NCBI RefSeq assembly: GCF_000010085.1
Contig: NC_007712.1
Span: 4,030,001-4,094,000, forward strand
DNA: 64,000 bases
Direction: 5' to 3'
From: Sodalis glossinidius str. 'morsitans'
Lineage (GTDB): Bacteria; Pseudomonadota; Gammaproteobacteria; Enterobacterales; Enterobacteriaceae
Position numbers and translations under genes: made by a program. Under the pieces are notes generated by a model, which worked only from the letters and a program-made list of their open reading frames with translations, ran no database searches and was not told the origin of the DNA. Of this stretch, positions 54,454-63,441 are shown piece after piece; position 1 is the stretch's first letter, and each line of letters opens with the position of its first letter.

Positions 54454-55312
54454 TGAGCAGATCCAACAGATATTGTCCATAACCGGTTTTCGCCAGTGCC
54501 TGCGCCGCGCGCCGCGCGCCGTCATCATCGAGCCAACCGTTGCGCCAACCGATTTCCTCCAGACAGGCGATTTTAAACCCCTGGCGCTTCTCAACGGTCT
54601 GCACAAAGGTACTGGCTTCAATCAGGCTGTCATGAGTGCCGGTATCCAGCCAGGCAAAACCCCGCCCCAGCAGCTCGACGTGCAGCCCGCGCTGCTCCAG
54701 ATACATCTGGTTTATCGACGTAATCTCCAGTTCTCCGCGCGCCGAAGGCGTGACCCGCCTGGCGAAATCCACCACCTGACGATCATAGAAATAAAGCCCG
54801 GTCACCGCCCAGCGTGAGCGTGGATGGGCCGGTTTTTCCTCAAGCGCGACGGCGCGAAAATCGTCGTCGAACGCCACCACGCCGAAACGCTCAGGATCCA
54901 TCACCTGATAGGCGAATAGCGTCGCGCCCTGCTCGCGTGACGCCACCTGCCGCAGCTTGGGACTGAACCCCTGACCGAAATAGATATTATCGCCGAGCAC
55001 CAGGCAGCAACGGTCACCGCCGATAAAGCTTTCGCCAATCAGGAACGCCTGCGCTATGCCGTCGGGACTCGGCTGGGCGGCATAAGTCAGACGAACGCCA
55101 AACGCCTCGCCCGCGCCGAGCAACCGCTTGAATAATGGCATCTCTTCTGGTGTGGTGATAATCAGAATGTCGCGGATCCCCGCCAGCATCAGTACAGATA
55201 GCGGATAATAAATCATCGGCTTGTCGTACACGGGCAACAGCTGTTTGGAAATACCGCGGGTAATCGGATAGAGGCGACTGCCGCTGCCGCCCGCCAAGAC
55301 AATACCTTTCAT
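54431..55312 (-). CDS. rffH: glucose-1-phosphate thymidylyltransferase
   Basis: RffH (RmlA2) activates glucose-1-phosphate to dTDP-glucose. 293 residues from ATG 55312: MKGIVLAGGSGSRLYPITRG with the nucleotide-binding G-rich loop, YYPLSVLMLAGIRDILIITTPE, ALVLGDN-type block and EKPAHPRSRWAVTGLYFYD. The longer upstream frame has no support. 14 bases after rffG. Intact. Confidence 0.95.
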   Translation of the reverse strand: MKGIVLAGGSGSRLYPITRGISKQLLPVYDKPMIYYPLSVLMLAGIRDILIITTPEEMPLFKRLLGAGEAFGVRLTYAAQPSPDGIAQAFLIGESFIGGDRCCLVLGDNIYFGQGFSPKLRQVASREQGATLFAYQVMDPERFGVVAFDDDFRAVALEEKPAHPRSRWAVTGLYFYDRQVVDFARRVTPSARGELEITSINQMYLEQRGLHVELLGRGFAWLDTGTHDSLIEASTFVQTVEKRQGFKIACLEEIGWRNGWLDDDGARRAAQALAKTGYGQYLLDLLNVRPRQY

Positions 55313-55326
55313 CTGCACTCCTCGCC

Positions 55327-56400
55327 TTACAAGCCTGGCCCGAGACCGAGACGTTCGCCGCGATAGCTGCCGTCCAGAACGCGCTGCCACCACTCACGAT
55401 GGGTCAAATACCACTGCACGGTTTTCGCCAGGCCGCTGTCAAACGTTTCCTGCGGCCGCCAGCCTAATTCCCGGGCAATTTTGCCGGCGTCAATCGCATA
55501 GCGCCGGTCATGCCCCGGCCGATCTTCTACAAGCGTAATGAGTTGCCTGAACGCCGTGACGCCGGCAGGATGAGGCGCACCAGCCTGCTCCAATAGCGCG
55601 CACAGCGCCTCGACCACCTCAATATTGCGCCGCTCGTTATGGCCGCCGATGGTATAGGTTTCACCGGGACGGCCGCGGGTCACCACCTGATAGAGCGCGC
55701 GGGCATGATCTTCCACATACAGCCAGTCACGAATCTGGCCGCCGTCGCCGTAAACCGGTAACGGCTTGCCCGCCAGCGCGTTGATAATCATCAGCGGAAT
55801 CAGCTTTTCCGGAAAATGATAGGGTCCATAATTATTGGAGCAATGGGTTACCAGCACCGGCAGACCGTAAGTGCGCATCCAGGCGCGCGCCAAATGATCG
55901 CTGGCGGCTTTCGAGGCGGAGTACGGGCTGCTGGGCGCATAGGGCGAGCTTTCGTTAAACCGGCTGCCGTCATCGGGCAAATCGCCGTATACTTCATCGG
56001 TGGAGACATGATGAAAGCGAAAAGCGGCGCGGGCAGCGGGGGGTAAAGCCTGCCAATATTCGCGCGCCGCTTCCAGAAGGATCGAGGTCCCGGTGATATT
56101 GGTATCGATAAACGCCGCCGGACCGTCAATGGAGCGATCGACATGGCTTTCCGCCGCCAGATGCATGATGGCGTAAGGCTGAAACTCCGCGAGCAGCCGC
56201 GCCATCGCCGGGCCATCGCCGATATCGGCGCGGGCGAAGCGATAATGGGGATGCCCTGCCACCGGCGCGAGCGAGTCCAGATTGCCGGCATAGGTCAACT
56301 TGTCGACGACCAGCACCCGATAGTCGGTAGCGCCAAGGATATAGCGCACCAGCGCCGAGCCGATAAACCCCGCGCCGCCGGTAATCAGCAGGCATCTCAT
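55327..56400 (-). CDS. rffG: dTDP-glucose 4,6-dehydratase
   Basis: RffG (RmlB2) converts dTDP-glucose to dTDP-4-keto-6-deoxyglucose. 357 residues: TGGAGFIGSALVRY (NAD fold), catalytic STDEVYGDL, SPYSASKAASDHLARA (YxxxK) and RDWLYVEDHARAL. ATGA overlap with wecC. Intact. Confidence 0.96.
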   Translation of the reverse strand: MRCLLITGGAGFIGSALVRYILGATDYRVLVVDKLTYAGNLDSLAPVAGHPHYRFARADIGDGPAMARLLAEFQPYAIMHLAAESHVDRSIDGPAAFIDTNITGTSILLEAAREYWQALPPAARAAFRFHHVSTDEVYGDLPDDGSRFNESSPYAPSSPYSASKAASDHLARAWMRTYGLPVLVTHCSNNYGPYHFPEKLIPLMIINALAGKPLPVYGDGGQIRDWLYVEDHARALYQVVTRGRPGETYTIGGHNERRNIEVVEALCALLEQAGAPHPAGVTAFRQLITLVEDRPGHDRRYAIDAGKIARELGWRPQETFDSGLAKTVQWYLTHREWWQRVLDGSYRGERLGLGPGL

Positions 56401-57659
56401 CGCCAGACTCCCCGGGTATCCACCACCCAGCGCTGGTGAATTGCACCAGGCGCCATGGCGCGAAACTGTTGATGATCCACCAGCATCACCAGCACATCGG
56501 CGGTCGCCAGCGCCTGATCGCGGTCAACCAGCGTGACCAGCCCGTCCAGCGATGCCGGCAGTGCATGGACATTCGGCTCCACCGCCAGCGTCTGGCCGCG
56601 ATGCCAACGGGCAATCAGCTGCGTCACGTGCAGCGCGGGGCTTTCGCGCAAATCGTCAATATCGGGCTTGAACGCCAGCCCGAAGCAGGCGATGGTCACA
56701 TCGCTACTGCCGCGCCCGCTGTCGTTGAGGCAATCCACCACCGCCGCCTTTACTTTTTCCACCACCCAGTCGGGCTTATCATCGTTGACCTGGCGGGCGG
56801 TGCGGATAAGCCGCGCCTGCGCCGGGTTCTGCGCCACAATGAACCAGGGATCCACCGCGATACAATGGCCGCCGACGCCTGGCCCCGGCTGCAGAATATT
56901 GACCCGCGGATGGCGATTGGCCAGCGCTATCAGTTCCCAGACATTAATCTGCTGTTCCGCACAGAGCACCGACAGTTCATTAGCGAAGGCAATATTGACA
57001 TCGCGGAAGCTGTTTTCGGTCAATTTACACATTTCGGCGGTACGGACATGTGTTACGACGCACTCCCCTTCCAGGAAAATGCGATACAGCTCGGCGGCGC
57101 GTGCCGAACAGCGCGGCGTCATACCGCCGATCACCCGGTCATTTTTAATCAGTTCCACCATTACCTTACCGGGCAGCACGCGCTCCGGGCAATAGGCGAT
57201 ATTGATATCCGCCGCTTCGCCCACCTGGTGTGGGAAGGTCAGATCGGGACGTGCACCGGCCAGCCAGTCGGCCATCTGTTCGGTTGTCCCCACCGGAGAG
57301 GTGGATTCGAGGATCACCAGACAGCCCGGCGTTAACACCGGCGCTAACGCTAACGCCGCCGCCTGCACATAGCTGAGATCGGGTTGATGAGCGCCTTTAA
57401 AAGGGGTTGGTACGGCAATAAGGAACGCGTCCGCCGGCTGCGGCTGGCTTACCGCCCGCAGCAGCCCCTCGTGCACGGCTTCGGTTACGACCCGGTCCAA
57501 ATCGGGTTCAATGATATGAATCGCGCCGCGGTTAATGGTATCCACCGCGTGCTGATTGGTGTCTACCCCTATTACCCGCTTGCGGCGCGAGGCAAACGCC
57601 GCGGCGGTGGGCAGACCGATGTACCCCAGTCCAATTACGGAAATTGTGTCAAAACTCAT
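56397..57659 (-). CDS. wecC: UDP-ManNAc dehydrogenase
   Basis: WecC oxidises UDP-ManNAc to UDP-ManNAcA with two NAD+. 420 residues: VIGLGYIGLPTAAAFASR, AVPTPFKGAHQPDLSYV, ESTSPVGTTEQMADWL, the catalytic Cys in PGVGGHCIAVDPWF and GLAFKPDIDDLRESPAL. Follows wecB by four bases. Intact. Confidence 0.96.
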   Translation of the reverse strand: MSFDTISVIGLGYIGLPTAAAFASRRKRVIGVDTNQHAVDTINRGAIHIIEPDLDRVVTEAVHEGLLRAVSQPQPADAFLIAVPTPFKGAHQPDLSYVQAAALALAPVLTPGCLVILESTSPVGTTEQMADWLAGARPDLTFPHQVGEAADINIAYCPERVLPGKVMVELIKNDRVIGGMTPRCSARAAELYRIFLEGECVVTHVRTAEMCKLTENSFRDVNIAFANELSVLCAEQQINVWELIALANRHPRVNILQPGPGVGGHCIAVDPWFIVAQNPAQARLIRTARQVNDDKPDWVVEKVKAAVVDCLNDSGRGSSDVTIACFGLAFKPDIDDLRESPALHVTQLIARWHRGQTLAVEPNVHALPASLDGLVTLVDRDQALATADVLVMLVDHQQFRAMAPGAIHQRWVVDTRGVWR

Positions 57660-57663
57660 GGAT

Positions 57664-58788
57664 TCACCTGCTATCTTTTTTTAATACCGTGATAATCCGC
57701 TCACAGGCGTGGCCGTCGCCGTAGGGGTTATGTGCCCGACTCATCCGTTGATACGCCTGGGAATCATTCAGCAGTTGCGATACCGCCTGGTGAATCGCCT
57801 GCTCGTCCGTCCCTACCAGCCGTACGGTGCCGGCCGCCACCGCCTCCGGTCGCTCGGTGGCATCACGCATCACCAGAACCGGCCTTCCCAGAGAAGGCGC
57901 CTCTTCCTGGATCCCGCCGGAATCGGTCAGAATAATCGTGGCGCGATCCATTAAATACACGAACGGCAAATAGTCCTGCGGATCAATTAATTTTATATTG
58001 GCGATACCGCTAAGCATACGGTTAACCGGTTCGCTGACGTTAGGATTGAGGTGCACCGGGTAGACCACCTGCACGTCGGGATGATCGAGCGCAATGCGCG
58101 CCAAGGCGGCGCAAATGCGCTTGAAGCCGTCACCAAAACTCTCTCGGCGGTGGCCGGTAACCAAAATCATCTTCTGCACGCCATCGAGAAATGCGTAACG
58201 CCGCTCCAGACTGGCGCGCAGTGCCGCGTCGCTCATGACACGATCACGCACCCAGAACAGCGCATCGATAACCGTATTGCCGGTCACAGCAATTCGTGCC
58301 GCCGGCAGTCCCTCCGCCAGCAAATTGGCGCGCGCATTTTCGGTGGGCGCAAAATGCCAGCGGGCCAGGTGGCCGGTCAATTTGCGATTCGCCTCTTCCG
58401 GCCACGGGGAAAGCAGATCGCCGGTGCGCAAGCCCGCTTCTACATGTCCCACGGGAATATGCTGGTAAAACGCCGCCAGGCTGGCGGCCAAGGTCGTGGT
58501 GGTATCGCCATGCACCAGCACGACATCCGGGCGGAAATCTTCCAATACCGGCTGCATGCCGGTCAGGATACGGCTGGTTATCTCACTCAAGCCCTGTGCC
58601 GGGCGCATGATATCCAGATCGTAATCAGGCACGATCGCGAACAGGCGCAATACCTGATCCAGCATCTCACGATGCTGGGCCGTCACGCAGACGCGGGTTT
58701 CAAAGGCCAGATCATTGGCCAAAGCCAGAACCAGCGGCGCCATCTTGATGGCTTCCGGCCGTGTGCCAAAGACGATCAACACTTTCAC
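57664..58788 (-). CDS. wecB: UDP-GlcNAc 2-epimerase (non-hydrolysing)
   Basis: WecB makes UDP-ManNAc from UDP-GlcNAc. 374 residues from a GTG at 58788 behind AAGGGA, which matches the E. coli start MKVLxVFGTRPEAIKMAPLV better than the upstream ATGs. Active-site residues are visible: D in VLVHGDTTTT, E in HVEAGLRTGD, E in WPEEANR, H in LVTGHRRESFG. Intact. Confidence 0.95.
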   Translation of the reverse strand: MKVLIVFGTRPEAIKMAPLVLALANDLAFETRVCVTAQHREMLDQVLRLFAIVPDYDLDIMRPAQGLSEITSRILTGMQPVLEDFRPDVVLVHGDTTTTLAASLAAFYQHIPVGHVEAGLRTGDLLSPWPEEANRKLTGHLARWHFAPTENARANLLAEGLPAARIAVTGNTVIDALFWVRDRVMSDAALRASLERRYAFLDGVQKMILVTGHRRESFGDGFKRICAALARIALDHPDVQVVYPVHLNPNVSEPVNRMLSGIANIKLIDPQDYLPFVYLMDRATIILTDSGGIQEEAPSLGRPVLVMRDATERPEAVAAGTVRLVGTDEQAIHQAVSQLLNDSQAYQRMSRAHNPYGDGHACERIITVLKKDSR

Positions 58789-58894
58789 AACAGTTCCCTT
58801 CATTCTGAGCAAAGCCGGCTACGGCTTAGAATTCGGTGGGCCGCGCGGCTAATGGCAGCGGTCTATTCCGACAGTTTAATGCCTGTCGGCGGCA

Positions 58895-59947
58895 TTAACG
58901 ACGGCGCGCCAGCGCGACTCCCGCACCGATCAACGTACCCACAGCGCCCCACAGAATAAGCAGGAACAGGCGGCGTGGCTTATCGCGTTTTACCGGCTCT
59001 TCAGGGGTCCTTAAATAACGGTAGGTCTTGAAGCTCTTGTTCAATACCGGCCCTACATTGAGGGTAGTCAACATCGCGCGGTTTTGGTCGTAATCGGTAT
59101 CATAGGCCGGTCCGGCCGCCTGCAGAGCGTCCAAACGTGCCTGTAACAGCGGATGGCCCAGCAGGAACATTTCGGATTGAGGCAAACTGTCGGCGACGAC
59201 ATTGGTTCGGCTGCGATCGATGCCCTGCGCGTGCGCCAGTTTCAGCGCCTGATTAAGCTGTAGCTGCTCGCGATGGTAAACCGCCGCAGCCACTGCCTCC
59301 TGCCGTTTTACCTGCGCCTTGAGCGAGACGGTGCGCGCAGCCCAGGCGGCCACAACGTCCTCATTGAGGTGGTTGGCCGCACGCTGGTTGGCGAAATCCA
59401 CATAGCGCCGCAACAGTTGATTGGCGTCCGGCGCGGTTTCCACCACCAGCCGCGCGCTGTCCGGCAGCTTTTTCACGTCGTCGTGCGGCAAGAACTGAAT
59501 GGCGTTTATTAATTCATCCAGCAGCACCGCGTCGGCATGAACGTCGCCCTTTTTGCGCGACTGGTAATAGGGGCTGGCGAACCAGAAATCCCGCCGGGTA
59601 TCATAGGAAGCGAGCTGGCGCAAAAACTCCTGATAGGCCTCGTCGGCAATCGAAAGGGTGTCGGTGGTCGGCAGCGCGGTATTTTTCACATCCAGGTTGC
59701 GCAGAAACTGCTGCTGGGAGAAGTAGCTGCCCAGCACATTCACCGTAGGTTTGTCGGTAATGGCGATGGCGGTCCACTCCTGGCGCACCACCAGGGAGTA
59801 AATCAATGCGCCCAGTGCAAACACGACAGCACAGGCGATAACGGTGAGTTTGCCGCGCCACAGGGAACACAGCAGGCCGCGCAAGTCCAGTTCATTGTCG
59901 ATAGCCTGTTCCCGGCCGGCGGAAGATGGTGAGCTTGCAGGTGTCAT
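58895..59947 (-). CDS. wzzE: ECA chain length regulator
   Basis: WzzE is the polysaccharide co-polymerase that sets ECA chain length with WzyE. 350 residues with two membrane helices (VIACAVVFALGALIYSLVV near 35-55 and RLFLLILWGAVGTLIGAGVAL near 325-345) around a periplasmic helical domain. Overlaps wecA by four bases. The 106 bases to wecB contain no gene. Intact. Confidence 0.95.
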   Translation of the reverse strand: MTPASSPSSAGREQAIDNELDLRGLLCSLWRGKLTVIACAVVFALGALIYSLVVRQEWTAIAITDKPTVNVLGSYFSQQQFLRNLDVKNTALPTTDTLSIADEAYQEFLRQLASYDTRRDFWFASPYYQSRKKGDVHADAVLLDELINAIQFLPHDDVKKLPDSARLVVETAPDANQLLRRYVDFANQRAANHLNEDVVAAWAARTVSLKAQVKRQEAVAAAVYHREQLQLNQALKLAHAQGIDRSRTNVVADSLPQSEMFLLGHPLLQARLDALQAAGPAYDTDYDQNRAMLTTLNVGPVLNKSFKTYRYLRTPEEPVKRDKPRRLFLLILWGAVGTLIGAGVALARRR

Positions 59948-61059
59948 TTTCGCCCTGAATTTCCGTTTAAGGTGGTGCTTTTTTTATATTGGCTGAGCCG
60001 TCGCTTGGTCCGCTTGACGAAGCGGGCAACCCGCCAGGCGCATTTCAGTACATAGCCATACAACAAAAACACTCCGATCCACAGCAACAGCATGACCGAC
60101 TCCGGCCAGCGCAGCCAACGCTCTCCCGCCACGCCGAAAAACGCTAACAGCGCGGCGGTAAGCGTGATAATGATAAACGCCTGGCGCGAGCTGAAACCCG
60201 CGCGCATGATGAGATGGTGGATATGCTGCCTGTCCGGCGCAAACGGGCTCATGCCTTTGCGCATCCGGCGATACATGATGGCGATCATATCCATCAGCGG
60301 CACGGCGATAATCCACAGCGCGGTCACGGGATTCATCGGATGCCCCCAGCCCTGGGTGCTTTGCAGCAGCAGCCAGATGATGGTAAAGCCAATCATTGTG
60401 CTGCCGGCATCGCCCATAAACACTTTATAGCGCCGGCCGAAACCCCCCAGGTTCAGTAAAATATAGGGCAAAATGGCAGCAATCATTGCAAAGCACCACA
60501 GCGCCAGGCCGGGATTATTATCAAGCGTAAGCAGGATACCCATCGCGCCGAGGGACACGCAGGAGAGCCCGCCCAGCAGTCCGTCGATACCGTCCACCAT
60601 ATTGAAGGCGTTGATCGCCGCCCAGACGGCAAACAGCGTCACCAGATAGCCAAAAGGACCCAGCACCATCTCCCACGGTCCGAAGATATAGCCCAGGCTA
60701 TTGATATAGCGGCCGCTGAACACCATCATCGCCACCGCGACCAAGGCCTGGATAATGGCGCGCGCTACCACGCTGATATCAAATCGATCGTCGAGCGCGC
60801 CGGTCACTACCAGGACGCCCGCGCACATAAGATACAGCGCGACATGGGGAATATAATGATCAGTATAGAGAAAGGCGAAACAGATGCCGGCATAAATGGA
60901 AATGCCGCCGACCAGGGGGATCTGCCCCTGATGGCGTTTGCGGTAGTTGGGCTTGTCAACCAGGCCTATTTTTTTGGCAACCTTGCGCGCTAAAAACAAA
61001 AAGAGCAAAGAAAACAGAAAAATAGCAACAAAATCAGTACTCATATTGAGTATGTTCAC
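59944..61059 (-). CDS. wecA: UDP-GlcNAc:undecaprenyl-phosphate GlcNAc-1-P transferase
   Basis: WecA (Rfe) starts ECA, and in many strains O-antigen, by transferring GlcNAc-1-phosphate to the lipid carrier. 371 residues, about eleven membrane helices. Conserved Asp pairs in GALDDRFDIS and NMVDGIDGL, VFMGDAGSTMIGF and the cytoplasmic DRQHIHHLIMRAGF motif are all present. First gene of the wec operon, 280 bases after rho. Intact. Confidence 0.96.
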   Translation of the reverse strand: MNILNMSTDFVAIFLFSLLFLFLARKVAKKIGLVDKPNYRKRHQGQIPLVGGISIYAGICFAFLYTDHYIPHVALYLMCAGVLVVTGALDDRFDISVVARAIIQALVAVAMMVFSGRYINSLGYIFGPWEMVLGPFGYLVTLFAVWAAINAFNMVDGIDGLLGGLSCVSLGAMGILLTLDNNPGLALWCFAMIAAILPYILLNLGGFGRRYKVFMGDAGSTMIGFTIIWLLLQSTQGWGHPMNPVTALWIIAVPLMDMIAIMYRRMRKGMSPFAPDRQHIHHLIMRAGFSSRQAFIIITLTAALLAFFGVAGERWLRWPESVMLLLWIGVFLLYGYVLKCAWRVARFVKRTKRRLSQYKKSTTLNGNSGRK

Positions 61060-61294
61060 AATAGAAAGCTCTCTGCATCCATCAGGCCGTTCAATGCGTC
61101 ACCATAGTTTATGCCTTAACTCCGATGCCTTACCCGTCACTGAGTTTTGTGACAACGAAATAGGGTTTCTGTTATCTCTTTATTTTCCACCCGAATCTCC
61201 GTCAGGCGTGCAGATAAGATCAAAATCGCCCGGACAGGCTGAGAAGCATGTAACCGGGCACACCAAAGATGTGACTATCCTAGCATCAGAAACG

Positions 61295-61320
61295 AAAAAC
61301 GCCACGTTCTCACGTGGCGC
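61295..61320 (-). terminator. intrinsic terminator after rho
   Basis: On the minus strand CGCCACGT-GAGA-ACGTGGCG is followed by TTTTTC. It separates rho from wecA; the wec promoter should lie in 61060-61294. Confidence 0.85.
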
Positions 61321-61338
61321 TACCCGAGTTTTTGTGAC

Positions 61339-62598
61339 TTACGAACGTTTCATCATGTCAAAGAATTCGTCGTTGGTTTTGGTCATCGCCAACTTGTTCA
61401 TCAGGAATTCCATTGCGTCAATTTCACCCATAGGATGAATAATTTTGCGCAGGATCCACATTTTCTGTAGCTCTTCCTGAGTGGTGAGCAATTCTTCTTT
61501 ACGGGTCCCCGAGCGGTTGTAATCGATCGCAGGGAAGACGCGTTTCTCGGCGATTTTACGCGACAGGTGCAATTCCATGTTGCCCGTTCCCTTGAACTCT
61601 TCGTAAATCACTTCGTCCATCTTCGAGCCGGTGTCGATAAGCGCGGTGGCGATGATGGTCAGGCTACCGCCTTCTTCCATATTGCGCGCGGCGCCGAAGA
61701 AACGCTTGGGACGATGCAGGGCGTTGGCATCCACACCACCAGTCAATACCTTGCCGGAAGCAGGCACTACGGTGTTATAGGCACGCGCCAGACGAGTAAT
61801 GGAGTCTAGCAGGATAATAACGTCTTTCTTATGTTCGACCAGGCGCTTGGCTTTTTCAATCACCATTTCGGCGACCTGAACATGGCGGGACGCCGGCTCA
61901 TCAAAGGTCGAGGCGATCACTTCGCCTTTCACCAGACGCTGCATTTCGGTGACTTCTTCCGGACGCTCGTCAATCAGCAGCACCATCAGCACACAGTCGG
62001 GATGGTTATAAGCGATGCTTTGGGCAATATTTTGCAGCAGCATGGTCTTACCAGCTTTCGGCGGCGCCACAATAAGCCCACGCTGGCCACGGCCGATAGG
62101 TGAGGCTAGATCCAGAACGCGCGCGGTCAGGTCTTCGGTAGAGCCATTACCGCGCTCCATGCGCAAACGCGAATTGGCGTGCAGCGGCGTCAGGTTTTCA
62201 AACAAAATCTTGTTGCGGGCGTTTTCCGGCTTGTCATAGTTGACTTCGTTAACCTTCAGCAGCGCAAAGTAACGCTCGCCCTCTTTCGGCGGGCGGATCT
62301 TGCCCGAAATGGTGTCGCCGGTACGCAGGTTGAAACGGCGGATCTGGCTGGGAGAAACATAGATATCATCGGGGCCGGCAAGGTAGGAACTGTCGCTGGA
62401 GCGGAGAAAACCGAATCCGTCCTGCAAAATTTCCAGTACACCATCGCCGAAGATATCCTCGCCGCTCTTGGCATGCTGCTTGAGGATGGCGAAGATGATG
62501 TCTTGTTTACGCATGCGGGCCAGGTTTTCCAGCCCCATATTTTCGCCGAGGGTCACTAGCTCTGAAACCGGCGTATTTTTTAATTCGGTAAGGTTCAT
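61339..62598 (-). CDS. rho: transcription termination factor Rho
   Basis: A protein of 419 residues, the E. coli length. MNLTELKNTPVSELVTLGENMGLENLARMRKQDIIF is the N-terminal helical domain; GFGFLRSSDSSYLAGPDDIYVSPSQIRRF the RNA-binding OB fold; APPKAGKTMLLQ Walker A, VIILLDSITRLARAYN Walker B, then the Q and R loops. It terminates unstructured transcripts and silences foreign genes. Intact. Confidence 0.98.
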   Translation of the reverse strand: MNLTELKNTPVSELVTLGENMGLENLARMRKQDIIFAILKQHAKSGEDIFGDGVLEILQDGFGFLRSSDSSYLAGPDDIYVSPSQIRRFNLRTGDTISGKIRPPKEGERYFALLKVNEVNYDKPENARNKILFENLTPLHANSRLRMERGNGSTEDLTARVLDLASPIGRGQRGLIVAPPKAGKTMLLQNIAQSIAYNHPDCVLMVLLIDERPEEVTEMQRLVKGEVIASTFDEPASRHVQVAEMVIEKAKRLVEHKKDVIILLDSITRLARAYNTVVPASGKVLTGGVDANALHRPKRFFGAARNMEEGGSLTIIATALIDTGSKMDEVIYEEFKGTGNMELHLSRKIAEKRVFPAIDYNRSGTRKEELLTTQEELQKMWILRKIIHPMGEIDAMEFLMNKLAMTKTNDEFFDMMKRS

Positions 62599-62997
62599 AA
62601 TGGTGGGTTCTTAAACTCGGGGTATATCTCGCTCGCTCGAACTGATTTTGTGGATGGTATGGCAGCGTAAAATCGTGCCTGTCTATGGCATTTAATCCCG
62701 GTATATCCCGTTTGGGCTGATGAACAGCGACTCATGCAATTATGAATAACAAGAAGACTGAGATTAAGAGTGCCGAACAACGGATTAATTTAAATCCCGC
62801 CTGCCTAACGCCTCGTTGGTCACGTTTGGTGCTTTCTTGCAACGGGGTGCGGGCAAAGAGTAAAGCTCAGATTCAAACTACAGGTAAGATCACAATGCAG
62901 TGCGCATAAACTTAGCATGGTTCTTGATGGGCGTCTAGCGGTCAATATGAGAAATGCTTATGAACGCCAGCGCCCAGAGGAAGATTCGCAATACCGC
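62599..62997 (-). promoter_or_regulatory. rho leader region
   Basis: About 400 bases between trxA and rho. In E. coli this leader carries rhoL and an autogenous Rho-dependent attenuator. Here a minus frame of 61 codons (62780-62595, MFGTLNLSLLVIHN) overlaps the rho start but does not resemble RhoL. No clear gene. Confidence 0.4.
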
Positions 62998-63324
62998 TTA
63001 CAGATTTGCGTTAAGGAACTCTTTCAACTGTCCTTTAGACAGGGCTCCAACCTTGGTGGCTACCACTTCACCATCGCGGAACAACAACAGGGTTGGAATG
63101 CCGCGGATACCATACTTCGGTGCAGTGGCCGGATTCTCGTCGATGTTCAATTTAGCGACGGTCAGTTTGCCGTCGAATTCATCAGCGACTTCTGCCAGAA
63201 TAGGCGCAATCATTTTACAAGGACCACACCATTCTGCCCAGAAATCGACCAGAAATAGCCCTTTGGCCTGTAATACGTCCTTTTCGAAGCTATCGTCACT
63301 CAGATGAATAATTTTATCGCTCAT
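62998..63324 (-). CDS. trxA: thioredoxin 1
   Basis: A 108-residue thioredoxin with the WCGPCK redox motif in VDFWAEWCGPCKMIAPIL and the cis-Pro in GIRGIPTLLLFRDGE. Starts MSDKIIHLSDDSFEKDVL behind GGAG. It is the general cytoplasmic disulfide reductant. Divergent from rhlB, upstream of rho, as in E. coli. Intact. Confidence 0.98.
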   Translation of the reverse strand: MSDKIIHLSDDSFEKDVLQAKGLFLVDFWAEWCGPCKMIAPILAEVADEFDGKLTVAKLNIDENPATAPKYGIRGIPTLLLFRDGEVVATKVGALSKGQLKEFLNANL

Positions 63325-63441
63325 GTTTTACTCCACAGGATTATCGTTACCTGCCGTTGCAGCAATGCCCAACAACAGGTTGACTTTATTTCACTGTATA
63401 CACTTTCGTAATGCAATAGTTAACTGTTATTCTACCACACT

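Noticed and set aside
62595..62780. rhoL leader peptide
   Set aside because: The 61-codon frame does not resemble RhoL and overlaps the rho start; conservation is needed before calling it.
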